Source: an uncultured Bacteroides sp. (GTDB taxonomy: Bacteria; Bacteroidota; Bacteroidia; Chitinophagales; Chitinophagaceae). Taken from it: 64,000 nucleotides of DNA. Both the position numbers and the translations under genes were made by a program. Numbering within the stretch: the first letter of the stretch is position 1; each line of letters starts with the position of its first letter. A model generated the notes under the pieces. The model was not told the DNA's origin, did no database searches, and saw only the letters and a program-made list of their open reading frames with translations. The stretch spans positions 62,001 through 126,000 of the forward strand of contig CABHOP010000037.1 of NCBI GenBank assembly GCA_902168085.1, given 5' to 3'. Below, one piece after another: positions 25,504-34,579 of this stretch.

Positions 25504-25524
25504 TATAAAAAATTAGTTTAAATT

Positions 25525-27396
25525 TTATTTACCGGCAATGGTAAATGGTTTAAATACCGTACCGTTATCTCCAAAGAAAACCAGATAATAGTTACCTGGG
25601 GTCAATTGTTTAGTGCTAATAGTAATTTTACCATTCTGAATATCTTTTCTGCGCTCAGTATAGACATTACGACCCAAGGCATCAATGATTTTAATATCAG
25701 CCCTGTGAGACAGCGCAGCCAAATCAATAGTTACGTTGATATTATCTGTAGCAGGATTAGGATAAAGAGAAACCTGATAAGAAGTGCTCTGTGTTTCTTT
25801 AACACCAACGTCAAAGAGACCTGTTATAAGTGCTATAACAGGAGTAGTATTTCTAGTACCTACAAAGTCAGCAGAATCAATACTGCCTGAACCGGCTTCT
25901 GTAACGCCGAATGGTATCATGCGGACATTGCTACCAGAACTCAACATAGCATCTACAGTTCCAAAGAAATTTGGCGCCCAAAAATCTTTAACTGGAGTAG
26001 TTGCATTTCTAGCTGCATTTGTTCTGTTGAAATAGTTGATGTCATCATTACAACCTAAGAAAATCGTTTCAGGCATATCCACTGCAGCCCAATACCAGGA
26101 GTTATCTTCAAGCACGACAGTTCCAGCAGTTCCATCGGGATTACCAATATTAGCAGTAAACATCTGGTTATTAGAATCAGCTGTTGTAAATACCCTTGAT
26201 GCCGCACCCTTAATTGTGAGCTCAGTAGCTTGTATAATACCATCTGTATTACCATCTGCCCATTTAAAAAGATAAATATCCAGATTACCAACCGTGCTAT
26301 TCAATGAGTGTTTTGTCGTGTCATTGTCATTAATAGACAGCTTGAAAGATTGAGCTTGATACCCCCCCTTATTAACATAAAATAATGGTCCCCATGTTAA
26401 AGGTACACCTGATGCTCCCGCCTTTACTGAACCTGTAAGTATCGGATCACCGTTTGCATCTAGTGGCGCCTTACAAAAAATATTGTTAGTTACATCTAAA
26501 GATATTGATGCAGTATTGTCCAACGGATTATCATCAACATTATCAGCAGAAACATTGTAAGTCATAGTGTACTTACCAGTCTGAGTAGGATTGACAGATG
26601 TAGCTTTTGTCCCCAATAATTCTATGGCAGAGTCAATCGCATTAAAACTTGCAACCTCAACAGAGTCGTTTGCTATAACTGATGGACTACCACCAGTGGG
26701 TGTAAACGTAAGCGTTGATTTCAATTTTACATTAGTTTGATCATTCAAACCTGTGTTGGCTATGAATGCCCCTGTGTAAAATTTATAAGCATCCGGACTA
26801 CCTGTTTTCCATTGGCTCAATGGTATTGAACCTGGGCCAGGTGCTTCCGAGTTAGGGATGATAGCTAGGTCATTATTATTACCAAATCCCCATCTTGTAA
26901 GTGATATAAATACTTGTTGTCCCCCATTCAATGCAGCATTCATAGCATTACCATCTACATCAGATACCATTAATACAGGTATGTTAACACTCGCCCCTGC
27001 AGTACCAGCAGCCATACCTACAGGTGATCCGGTTACATTGTTTACAATGATCACACCTTTTGCACCTTTGTTCTGAGCATTCAGAGCTTTCTCACCAAAC
27101 TGGCAAGTACCACGATAAATCAATACCCATTTATCTGTAACATTGTTAGTAAGTGGTCCGCAAGCTAAAGAATCTACCGCTTTAACCACTTCTACATTGA
27201 ACCAGGATGAATCTAATGCTCTACCCCAAGTAGGTGCGGCATTTGATGAATAAGTAAATGTTTTGATTCCTTCTAAAGATGCCGGTGAATTAACAAATAA
27301 ACGCGGCCCAATTAATCGAATGTTCTGTGCATTACCATCAGAGGCAGCAACCAACAACGACAAGCCTAATACAGACTGAAGTAATTTTCTTCTCAT
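25525..27396 (-). CDS. secreted PA-domain protein with type A T9SS sorting domain
   Basis: A 623-residue protein. The signal peptide is about residues 1-23 (ending GNAQ). A protease-associated (PA) domain follows, recognisable by CGPLTNN, WVLIYRGTCQFGEKALNAQNKGAKGVIIVNN and IPVLMVSDVDGNAM (to about residue 165). The middle is beta-rich. The last 75 residues are a Por/type A sorting domain (YPNPATDNINV, LGRNVYT, LTPGNYYLVF), which directs secretion by the type IX system and removal or anchoring at the surface. No catalytic domain is evident, so the PA domain may bind a ligand or substrate. It has its own terminator. Confidence 0.88.
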   Translation of the reverse strand: MRRKLLQSVLGLSLLVAASDGNAQNIRLIGPRLFVNSPASLEGIKTFTYSSNAAPTWGRALDSSWFNVEVVKAVDSLACGPLTNNVTDKWVLIYRGTCQFGEKALNAQNKGAKGVIIVNNVTGSPVGMAAGTAGASVNIPVLMVSDVDGNAMNAALNGGQQVFISLTRWGFGNNNDLAIIPNSEAPGPGSIPLSQWKTGSPDAYKFYTGAFIANTGLNDQTNVKLKSTLTFTPTGGSPSVIANDSVEVASFNAIDSAIELLGTKATSVNPTQTGKYTMTYNVSADNVDDNPLDNTASISLDVTNNIFCKAPLDANGDPILTGSVKAGASGVPLTWGPLFYVNKGGYQAQSFKLSINDNDTTKHSLNSTVGNLDIYLFKWADGNTDGIIQATELTIKGAASRVFTTADSNNQMFTANIGNPDGTAGTVVLEDNSWYWAAVDMPETIFLGCNDDINYFNRTNAARNATTPVKDFWAPNFFGTVDAMLSSGSNVRMIPFGVTEAGSGSIDSADFVGTRNTTPVIALITGLFDVGVKETQSTSYQVSLYPNPATDNINVTIDLAALSHRADIKIIDALGRNVYTERRKDIQNGKITISTKQLTPGNYYLVFFGDNGTVFKPFTIAGK

Positions 27397-27485
27397 AGTT
27401 TGTTCTAGTTTTTATAAAAACAGACTTACAAATTATGTTAAAATAAACACAAAACAAAAAATGAACTATAAAAGTTAAAACAAAT

Positions 27486-28496
27486 CTATATTATACCCAG
27501 CTGTTTACTCATCTCCAGCATTCTATCAATAGGCTTTTTGGCTGCAAGACGAACATCTTCAGGCATCAATATTTCCGGCAGCTCATATTTAATACATAAA
27601 TATAATTTTTCAAGTGTATTTAATTTCATATGTGGGCAATCATTGCATGCACATGCATTATCGGGTGGGGCTGCAATAAAAATCTTATCCGGCGATTTCT
27701 GCATCATCTGATGTAAGATACCCGCCTCCGTAGCGACGATAAAACTCTTCGAATCGTTCTCCTGCGTATATTTCAGCAATTGAGTAGTAGAACCTATAAA
27801 ATCTGCAATCCTTAATACAGGCTCTTCACACTCCGGATGTGCAATTAGTTTTGCTTCAGGATGCCTTTCTTTCAGCCTGGTGATTTTTTCAAGAGAGAAT
27901 ATCTCGTGCACCATACATGCACCATTCCACAACACCATATTGCGTCCTGATGTCTTATTGATATAAGCACCCAAGTTCTTATCAGGAGCAAATATTATCT
28001 TCTGCTCTTTAGGCAAACTATCTACGATGGCCTTAGCATTGGATGATGTACATATTATATCACTCAAAGCCTTTATACCCGCAGAACAGTTGATATAGGA
28101 TATAACTATATGGTCGGGATGCTTTTCCTTGAATAGTTTGAATAATGCAGGCGGGCAGCTATCACTTAAAGAACAACCCGCATTCAAGTCTGGCAACAAC
28201 ACCTTCTTACCGGGATTCAGGATCTTTGCCGTTTCAGCCATAAAATGCACACCTGCAAAGACAATCATATCAGCATCAGTCTTTTCAGCCATTTGTGCCA
28301 GGCCCAGGCTATCGCCAATATAATCTGCAATATCCTGTATATCTGGCTCCTGGTAATAATGCGCGAGTATAATGGCATTCTTCTCTTTCTTCAGTCTTTC
28401 TATCTCAGCAAAAATATCCATCGACGGATCGACCTCAATATCCAGGAAACCTCTTTCAATCAATTTTTCTTTGGCAACATCTAAATTCACATCCAT
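27486..28496 (-). CDS. nadA: quinolinate synthase NadA
   Basis: A 336-residue enzyme with the three-fold NadA architecture: [24 protein letters not shown] at residues about 39-62, [50 protein letters not shown] and the C-terminal [17 protein letters not shown]. Cysteines in these motifs hold the [4Fe-4S] cluster. It condenses iminoaspartate with dihydroxyacetone phosphate in NAD synthesis. nadB and nadC are not adjacent. Its start codon borders the putative origin region. Confidence 0.95.
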   Translation of the reverse strand: MDVNLDVAKEKLIERGFLDIEVDPSMDIFAEIERLKKEKNAIILAHYYQEPDIQDIADYIGDSLGLAQMAEKTDADMIVFAGVHFMAETAKILNPGKKVLLPDLNAGCSLSDSCPPALFKLFKEKHPDHIVISYINCSAGIKALSDIICTSSNAKAIVDSLPKEQKIIFAPDKNLGAYINKTSGRNMVLWNGACMVHEIFSLEKITRLKERHPEAKLIAHPECEEPVLRIADFIGSTTQLLKYTQENDSKSFIVATEAGILHQMMQKSPDKIFIAAPPDNACACNDCPHMKLNTLEKLYLCIKYELPEILMPEDVRLAAKKPIDRMLEMSKQLGII

Positions 28497-28546
28497 AGTA
28501 GTAGTAAAATAATTTTTTTAAAAAAAGGATTATTATCAATTAGGAG

Positions 28547-28555
28547 TGTGGATAT
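28547..28555 (-). promoter_or_regulatory. DnaA box (ATATCCACA)
   Basis: One mismatch to TTATCCACA, minus orientation. Confidence 0.55.
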
Positions 28556-28623
28556 GGGGAAACAAAATTGTTATTCCTATTGCAAATTAACCGTTTTTAT
28601 TTAGTTAACTGCTTATTAGTTCA

Positions 28624-28632
28624 TTATCAACA
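28624..28632 (+). promoter_or_regulatory. DnaA box (TTATCAACA)
   Basis: One mismatch to TTATCCACA, plus orientation. Confidence 0.5.
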
Positions 28633-28677
28633 CTTACAAACCGCTACAATAAGGGATACTCACATAAAATGAGCATT

Positions 28678-28686
28678 TGTGGATTA
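28678..28686 (-). promoter_or_regulatory. DnaA box (TAATCCACA)
   Basis: One mismatch to TTATCCACA, minus orientation. Confidence 0.55.
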
Positions 28687-28775
28687 CTGAGGTGCTTTAT
28701 AAATAACCGGATGGGAATATCGTAGAACGATGTTGAAAATCGAATTGATTTCAGGAACAAAAAATGTCATTTCAC

Positions 28776-28784
28776 TTATCCACA
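28776..28784 (+). promoter_or_regulatory. DnaA box (TTATCCACA), perfect
   Basis: Exact match to the consensus DnaA box, plus orientation. Confidence 0.75.
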
Positions 28785-28829
28785 ATCATAGAAAGGGATA
28801 AACTGACATTTTTAAATCGCTTTTCACAA

Positions 28830-28838
28830 CTATCCACA
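28830..28838 (+). promoter_or_regulatory. DnaA box (CTATCCACA)
   Basis: One mismatch at the first base, plus orientation, at the edge of the AT-rich segment. Confidence 0.6.
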
Positions 28839-28983
28839 AAGCTGGTCTAATAACATTAATTTATTAATAGGTCGGTTTTACTTTTAAGTTAAATAAACTT
28901 AAATGCAATAAGTAAAATTGTAATATCACGCATTATAGCTGCATTAAATTCGTATCAACACTACATAATCTCATTTTTTCGTA

Positions 28984-28991
28984 TAAATTTG
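28984..28991 (+). promoter_or_regulatory. promoter -7 element (TAAATTTG) of the ppiD-like gene
   Basis: TAAATTTG fits TAnnTTTG and lies 28 bases before the ATG at 29020. Confidence 0.5.
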
Positions 28992-29019
28992 CCGTCCTTG
29001 TAATAAACAGTTTTTAAAC

Positions 29020-31191
29020 ATGTCTGTAATTCAGAAAATAAGAACCAGGTACGCAAAGCTTGCCGGGTTTGTAATTGCACTATCACTGGTAGGCTTCATT
29101 TTAATGGATGCATCTAACGGTCCGTTGGGTAGTTTGTTTGGTAGAGATAATGCTGTAGCAAAAGTTAATGGTGATAAAATAGACGTTAAGGACTATTCAT
29201 TGAAAGTGAAAGACTATGAAGTAATATATGGATATACTTCAAAAGGCCGCGCACTGGATGATGCAACGCGCGCTCAAATTAACCAGCAGGCACTGAATGA
29301 CCTGGTTAATAATAAACTGATAATGGAAGAGTGTGAAAAACTGGGTATCACCACAACACCTGATGAAGAAAAAGAAATGATTTATGGTGCAAATGCTGAT
29401 CCTGTCATTCAACAATACCAGATACAAGGTCAGCCTATCTTCCTGAATCAGCAGTCAGGCATGTTCGATCCGCAGATGGTGAAGGGTTTTGAACAACAGT
29501 TGCCACAGATAGATCCTACCGGTAAATTGGCTGAAGAATGGGAAACAATAAAAAACTATGTGAAAAACAGCAATGCATTGAGAAAATATAATGCCTTGTT
29601 CACTAAAAATGTAACACTGCCTTCTTTTGTTTACAACAGGGATCAGAAAGATAAATCTGAAATGGCCAATGCACGTTTTATAAAAGTGCCTTATGCTACT
29701 ATTGATGATAAATCAGTTTCCGTAAAAGATGACGAACTGATAGACTACATGAAAAAGCATGAGTCTATATATAAGATAACACAACCCATACGCAACCTGG
29801 AATATGTAGCATTTGATGTGCTGCCTACTGCTGAAGATACGGCCCGCGCATTAGGTGCATTGAATCAACTTAAAACGGACTTCACAAATACAACAGATGC
29901 AGAAAGCATTGTCAACAGGAATTCTGATGAGCAATACAATCCGGCTTTTGTAAATAAAAAGTCTTTCATGTCTGCTTACGCAGATACTATTTTGAGACTA
30001 CCTGTTGGCACAGTATATGGTCCGTATTTTGAGAACGGTACTTACAAAATGGTAAAAGTTATAGATAAGAAGGTATTGCCTGATTCTGTAAAAAGCCGTC
30101 ACATACTTGTACGTACAGAGGCTCAAGGCCAGGCGATATCTGCAGATTCTATAGCCAAGAAAAAAATAGACAGTGCCATAGCTATGGCAGCTACCGACTT
30201 TACAGGTGCCGTTACAAAATATAGCGAAGACGAGGGTAGTAAACAAACAGGCGGTGAATACACTTTCACGCTGCAACAAAAGCAAGGCTTGTCAAAAGAG
30301 TTTGGCGATTTTATATTTGATGGCAAAGCCGGAGAGAAAAAACTGGTGAAAGTTGAGAACGATAATTATGCAGGCTACCACTACATAGAAATATTGGAAC
30401 AAAGCGGTATAGAAACTGCAGCAAAATTGGCAATAATAAGCAAAACGCTGGCTCCCGGTGATAATACCGAAAATGCTGTATATGCGAAAGCTTCAGAATT
30501 TGCTGGCAAAAATGCTACACAAAAAGCCTTCGACGAAGCGATTAAAAAACAAAACCTTAATAAAAGGATAGCTGATAACATTAAAGAAAATGATTTCAGC
30601 ATACAAGGTATAGGCAATAGCAGGGAAATCATCCGTTGGGCATATGAGTCTAAAGTTGGAGATGTATCACCAGTATTTACGGTGAGCACTGCTGCAGGTA
30701 CACGTTATGTGGTAGCAAAACTTGCCGGTGAACAGGAAAGCGGCCTGATGAAACTGGATGCCAACACACGTCCTTCCATTGAAATGATGGTAAGGAATGA
30801 GAAGAAAGCTAAAATGATACAGGATAAGTACAAGTCTGCAACATCATTGGAGCAAATAGCTGAGATGGCTAAACAACCGATTGTGCAGAGCGATTCTTTC
30901 AATGCATCTTCTCCGTTTATCAACACAATAGGATACGAGCCTAAACTGGTAGGTTACATTTTCTATAAAGATTTTAAAACCAATACACTTTCTCCGGGTT
31001 TCAAAGGCCAGGAATCTGTGATTTATACGAACGTACTGCACAGGTTTACCATGCCATCAAAAGAAACACCTGAAATAGCTAATCAAATGCGTATGATGAT
31101 GGGTATGCAAATGCGTAACGCGGTAGCGGGTTCTTTTGCAGAAACACTGAAAAGAAAAGCTAAAATATCTTACAACGTAGCCAATCTATAA
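29020..31191 (+). CDS. ppiD: PpiD-like membrane-anchored peptidyl-prolyl isomerase/foldase
   Basis: A 723-residue protein with a short cytoplasmic start, one membrane helix (about residues 14-28), and a long periplasmic part. A SurA-like N-terminal region (VAKVNGDKIDVKDYSLKV and the following helices) wraps a parvulin PPIC domain (KSRHILVRTE, then the SEDEGSKQTGGEYTF segment, about residues 364-460). The arrangement matches PpiD, a chaperone near the Sec translocon that helps outer-membrane and secreted proteins fold. Length is within the family range. The gene leads rightward away from the candidate origin and ends in a terminator. Confidence 0.9.
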   Translation: MSVIQKIRTRYAKLAGFVIALSLVGFILMDASNGPLGSLFGRDNAVAKVNGDKIDVKDYSLKVKDYEVIYGYTSKGRALDDATRAQINQQALNDLVNNKLIMEECEKLGITTTPDEEKEMIYGANADPVIQQYQIQGQPIFLNQQSGMFDPQMVKGFEQQLPQIDPTGKLAEEWETIKNYVKNSNALRKYNALFTKNVTLPSFVYNRDQKDKSEMANARFIKVPYATIDDKSVSVKDDELIDYMKKHESIYKITQPIRNLEYVAFDVLPTAEDTARALGALNQLKTDFTNTTDAESIVNRNSDEQYNPAFVNKKSFMSAYADTILRLPVGTVYGPYFENGTYKMVKVIDKKVLPDSVKSRHILVRTEAQGQAISADSIAKKKIDSAIAMAATDFTGAVTKYSEDEGSKQTGGEYTFTLQQKQGLSKEFGDFIFDGKAGEKKLVKVENDNYAGYHYIEILEQSGIETAAKLAIISKTLAPGDNTENAVYAKASEFAGKNATQKAFDEAIKKQNLNKRIADNIKENDFSIQGIGNSREIIRWAYESKVGDVSPVFTVSTAAGTRYVVAKLAGEQESGLMKLDANTRPSIEMMVRNEKKAKMIQDKYKSATSLEQIAEMAKQPIVQSDSFNASSPFINTIGYEPKLVGYIFYKDFKTNTLSPGFKGQESVIYTNVLHRFTMPSKETPEIANQMRMMMGMQMRNAVAGSFAETLKRKAKISYNVANL

Positions 31192-31215
31192 AGATTGCTT
31201 ACTACAGTATTTATA

Positions 31216-31244
31216 AAAAGCGGCTGCCTCAGGTAGCCGCTTTT
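31216..31244 (+). terminator. intrinsic terminator after the ppiD-like gene
   Basis: Stem AAAAGCGGCT (31216-31225) with AGCCGCTTTT (31235-31244), 9-nt loop, ending in T residues. Confidence 0.88.
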
Positions 31245-31268
31245 GCATTTATAGTACAGGAGTAATCG

Positions 31269-31276
31269 TAATTTTG
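31269..31276 (+). promoter_or_regulatory. promoter -7 element (TAATTTTG) of the DUF2480 gene
   Basis: TAATTTTG fits TAnnTTTG, 24 bases before the ATG at 31301. Confidence 0.5.
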
Positions 31277-31300
31277 TACTTAGGGAAATGACTTCTGAAA

Positions 31301-31825
31301 ATGGAATTGATAAAAAATAAAGTAGCTGAGAGTGGTATTATAACACTGGACCTTGCCAGCTATATGCTGAAAGAAGGCCAGATTGCAACGTTTGATATAA
31401 AACCATTTTTATTTCGCGAAATGATACTGCGCGAAAAGGATTATCGTGCATCTCTGCAAACATTTGATTGGCAAGTATTCCGCAATAAATATGTAGCTAT
31501 ATTTTGTTCTGCAGATGCGATAGTGCCTGTGTGGGCATATATGCTGGCAGCTACTTATTTAGAACCAGTAGCCCAGGCAGTATATTTTGGTACAGAGGCC
31601 GAAATGCAGAAATTTTTCCTGCTCAGCAATATTGAAAAGATAGATAAAACAGAGTTTGAAGATAAGCGTGTGGTAATAAAAGGGTGTGGCGACACAGCCA
31701 TACCCGATGCTGCTTATGTAGCCATTACCCAGCATTTAAAACCTGTAGTAAAATCGCTGATGTACGGAGAGCCGTGCTCCACTGTGCCGGTGTATAAAAA
31801 ACCGGCTACAAAACCAGCAGGTTAG
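31301..31825 (+). CDS. DUF2480 family protein
   Basis: A 174-residue soluble protein matching DUF2480, a family found in Bacteroidota. Typical segments are TLDLASYM near the start, FDIKPFLFREMILREKDYR, AIVPVWAYMLAATYLEP and the C-terminal VVIKGCGDTAIPDAAYVAIT. No catalytic motif is known. It has its own promoter and its last 20 bp overlap the convergent regulator gene. Confidence 0.85.
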   Translation: MELIKNKVAESGIITLDLASYMLKEGQIATFDIKPFLFREMILREKDYRASLQTFDWQVFRNKYVAIFCSADAIVPVWAYMLAATYLEPVAQAVYFGTEAEMQKFFLLSNIEKIDKTEFEDKRVVIKGCGDTAIPDAAYVAITQHLKPVVKSLMYGEPCSTVPVYKKPATKPAG

Positions 31826-32468
31826 AAGCTATTTTTTCTGAAAGCTGCAGTTCCTTTCCGTTTTCATTCATTACCAGCATGCTATTATCGTAAGGCATGC
31901 GTTCTATTATAGTCAGTTTGCTACCAATACGTATCTGGAAACGTTCCAACTGCTGAAGGAAAGGGGAAGAAGTATCTCTCACCGCTACTATTTTACAGTT
32001 GTCATTTACATTTTTATCTATCAGCATCAGTGCGGTAGATGCCGGTATATCCCCATTAGGCTTGGGTATAGGGTCGCCATGCGGGTCATATTCAGGAAAG
32101 CCAAGAAACTCATCCAGCCTTTCTATCAGTTTTTTAGAATGTATATGTTCCAACTGTTCAGCCACTTCATGCACTTCATCCCACGAAAAATGGAGTTTAC
32201 TATACAGGAATGATTCCCACAACCTGTGTTTGCGCAGTATCTGCAGTGCTGCTTTGCTACCGCTTTCAGAGAGTTGAATTTTCTTGTACTTCTCGTAATG
32301 TATCAACTCTTTTTCAGAGAGCTTTCTTAACATATCTGTAACGGTTGCAGGCTTAGTTTGCATGCGTTCAGCTATTTCATTTACAGATACTTCACCTGCT
32401 TCGTTTCTGTGCTGTATGCTGTATATAGCCTTCAGGTAATTCTCCTCCGTATACGTAAGTAGATACAT
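31806..32468 (-). CDS. DtxR/MntR-family metal-dependent transcriptional regulator
   Basis: A 220-residue repressor. The N-terminal winged helix (YTEENYLKAIYSI, SVNEIAERMQTKPATVTDMLRKL) is followed by the dimerisation and metal-binding domain (HRLWESFLY, HEVAEQLEHIHS, then GFPEYDPHGDPIP) and a C-terminal FeoA/SH3-like domain. Such regulators sense Mn(II) or Fe(II) and repress uptake genes. Neither mntH nor feo genes are next to it; feoB is about 20 kb away. It overlaps the DUF2480 gene tail to tail by 20 bp. Confidence 0.9.
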   Translation of the reverse strand: MYLLTYTEENYLKAIYSIQHRNEAGEVSVNEIAERMQTKPATVTDMLRKLSEKELIHYEKYKKIQLSESGSKAALQILRKHRLWESFLYSKLHFSWDEVHEVAEQLEHIHSKKLIERLDEFLGFPEYDPHGDPIPKPNGDIPASTALMLIDKNVNDNCKIVAVRDTSSPFLQQLERFQIRIGSKLTIIERMPYDNSMLVMNENGKELQLSEKIASNLLVL

Positions 32469-32567
32469 GCCTGAAAGTTAATAAACATGTGGGAATGTCG
32501 CCATTTTTTATTAGTTTCGTTAGCATCCCAATAGCATAGTGGAAACGAAAAAGTGAAAATTTCCGAC

Positions 32568-33275
32568 ATGAGAATTGCCGATAAGAAAGCTATAGTATTA
32601 CTACTGATTTTATTGCTTCAAGTTTGCTACGCATCAGCACAAGAAGGCATAAAAGAATCTGAAAAACCGCGCAACCTGAAAGTGCTGCGCGAATATGATG
32701 ATGGCCGTGGCAACATGGTGCGCGAGATACAATACTCGCAAGGGTCGATGCGCGTTACAGAAACGATATATATCCCAAAAGTAAAAACGGGCATTAATGT
32801 ACGCGTAGCTATCAGCCCCGATACTGTGAACAAAGATTCGGTATGGCTGCTTGTTGACAAAACAAAATACCTGGTACAGGTATATTATAAAAAGAGACCT
32901 ATACGTGGATACCGTGCCGTATTTGGACCCAATCCCAAAGTAAATAAATGCATGGAAGGCGACCGCTGCACTCCCGAAGGCTGGTTTAAAATTGCCGGTA
33001 AAAGGAATAGCAGCAAGTACAACAAGTTTATGCTGTTGAACTATCCTAATGAAAAAAGTTACGAGCAATTTAAAAAGCTAAAAGAAAAAGGCACCATACC
33101 GGCCAATGCGCGTATAGGGGGCGATGTAGGCATACATGGCATATGGCCCGGTGGCGATGATATGATAGAAATGGGAGTAGGCTGGACTGATGGCTGCATA
33201 GCTATGAAGAATAAAGATGTAGACGACTTGTATAAATGGGTACACGTAGGCATGCGTGTATACATCAGGAAGTAA
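32568..33275 (+). CDS. L,D-transpeptidase (YkuD fold, YafK-like)
   Basis: A 235-residue secreted protein from the ATG at 32568; a GTG at 32553 is an alternative start. The signal peptide ends near residue 24 (YASAQ). The catalytic domain shows VDKTKYLVQVYYKKR, then FGPNP, IHGIWPGG with the conserved His, and WTDGCIAMKN with the catalytic Cys. The S/T-H-G-C motif is TDGC, as in the YafK-like branch. Such enzymes make 3-3 peptidoglycan cross-links or attach proteins to peptidoglycan, or in some relatives cleave them. The gene is alone; the downstream gene is convergent with an 11-bp overlap. Confidence 0.85.
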   Translation: MRIADKKAIVLLLILLLQVCYASAQEGIKESEKPRNLKVLREYDDGRGNMVREIQYSQGSMRVTETIYIPKVKTGINVRVAISPDTVNKDSVWLLVDKTKYLVQVYYKKRPIRGYRAVFGPNPKVNKCMEGDRCTPEGWFKIAGKRNSSKYNKFMLLNYPNEKSYEQFKKLKEKGTIPANARIGGDVGIHGIWPGGDDMIEMGVGWTDGCIAMKNKDVDDLYKWVHVGMRVYIRK

Positions 33276-34563
33276 GCCGTGCCATCTTTTCTAAAAACCG
33301 GGCATAGTGTTGTGCCCAATTTTTCCATTCGGCATCTGTACCCAAAGAAAAATTGTGGAACACGGTTATTAATCTGCTATTGGCAGCAATAAGATATTGA
33401 GCCATTTTTTCCAGCCGCTCAAAGGCTACGTCAGCACGCAGATGATTTTCATAATGTGCGGTGCTATCCATAAAACAGAATGGATACACTTTTAATTCCG
33501 TTTCTTGTTCATTTTCCAGGTCGTACCAATAAAATGGCTGTGCGCTGCCACACCTGAAGCCAAGATGTGTACCATAACCCATACTGAAATCTGTTGTAAT
33601 GCCATTTGCCAGCAGTTGGCGGTAAGTAGCCGGTAAAAACATCCGTACAAAATGCTGCCGCGAAATGTTTATAGGCGTACCAATGATGCCTTCCAGCGTG
33701 CCTTTCTCTGCTACCCAGGCATACTTATTATCGTTGGTATAATAAGAGGGATGTATACCCACAGTGCCTTCCGCTGCAAACCCTTTTATCAGTTTCTGCA
33801 TAGCAGGGTGCAACGGGTGAATGTTCTTATCGAAAGGAGTGGTATCCAAACTTGCCAGTATAAAATACAGCGGTGCATAACGATGCTTACTATGCAATTC
33901 TTTTAAAAACAGGAAGCTGTCATAGGGATCTAACTCATCCCGCATTACAACTTCCAGCCGCTCGGATACTTTCAATAATTTGCCGCGCACCATATCGCGG
34001 ACCATACCGCCCAATGTTCGCTTCCATCCTTTATGTTTGTAAGAATAGGCAATGTCAATATCGTAAGTGGGCAGGAAAGAAAAAGAAGGCGTTTCTAAAG
34101 AAAGATCTGTTTTTTCTTGCAAAAGTTTTCTGAAAGCGGCCACCCACTCATCTGCTATGGGACGCTCCAGCAAGTGGTGCTTATATAACAAACTGTCTGT
34201 TGCCGGGTAGCGACCGTGTTTATCGGGCTTGTAAGGATAATATTCCTCGTAGCGCGATAGCAGGAAAAACAAAGCACTGAAAATATCAAATGGTATAGTG
34301 TACTCCTGTACTGCATAAAGCGTAGGAATATTTTTCCATTCGCCGATAGCTACCTCGTGCTGTTGAATATGTTGCTGCCAAAGCAGCCCCGCATCTGGGA
34401 TGCAAATAGCATTCGGTATTATTTTCCCATAACTGATATGCGCTGCATCTGCATTTTGTGTGACGATGAAATCACAACGCAGCTGTTCGCCATACAACCA
34501 TTTTAAAACATACTGTAGCCGGCTGCTATCTGCTGCACAGTATATGATAATGGGTGTTGACAT
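33265..34563 (-). CDS. polysaccharide deacetylase-like protein
   Basis: A 432-residue cytoplasmic protein. The start is the ATG at 34563, which clears the upstream gene by 16 bp; a longer frame runs into lutB. An N-terminal domain of about 180 residues precedes a NodB-like (beta/alpha) region with FLPTYDIDIAYSYKHKG (candidate metal-binding aspartates), VGIHPSYYTN (His) and TDFSMGYGTHLGFRCG. The order of Asp, His and Arg motifs is that of polysaccharide deacetylases. The substrate is unknown. It follows lutB on the same strand and is probably co-transcribed. Confidence 0.75.
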   Translation of the reverse strand: MSTPIIIYCAADSSRLQYVLKWLYGEQLRCDFIVTQNADAAHISYGKIIPNAICIPDAGLLWQQHIQQHEVAIGEWKNIPTLYAVQEYTIPFDIFSALFFLLSRYEEYYPYKPDKHGRYPATDSLLYKHHLLERPIADEWVAAFRKLLQEKTDLSLETPSFSFLPTYDIDIAYSYKHKGWKRTLGGMVRDMVRGKLLKVSERLEVVMRDELDPYDSFLFLKELHSKHRYAPLYFILASLDTTPFDKNIHPLHPAMQKLIKGFAAEGTVGIHPSYYTNDNKYAWVAEKGTLEGIIGTPINISRQHFVRMFLPATYRQLLANGITTDFSMGYGTHLGFRCGSAQPFYWYDLENEQETELKVYPFCFMDSTAHYENHLRADVAFERLEKMAQYLIAANSRLITVFHNFSLGTDAEWKNWAQHYARFLEKMARLTS

Positions 34564-34579
34564 GTATTGGGTATAAAGA

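Larger units (their letters stand above)
28497..29019. other. oriC: candidate chromosome replication origin (oriC), AT-rich with DnaA boxes
   Basis: This 523-bp stretch is the only long non-coding region in the window. It is very AT-rich and holds five 9-mers matching the DnaA box TTATCCACA with at most one mismatch, on both strands, between 28547 and 28838. A T/A-rich segment follows (about 28839-28930, with the inverted repeat TTTAAGTT/AACTTAAA at 28883-28903) that could be the unwinding element. It lies between divergent nadA and the ppiD-like gene and within 4 kb of two parS sites. The right end (28984 onward) is the ppiD promoter and leader. dnaA itself is not in the window. Confidence 0.75.
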
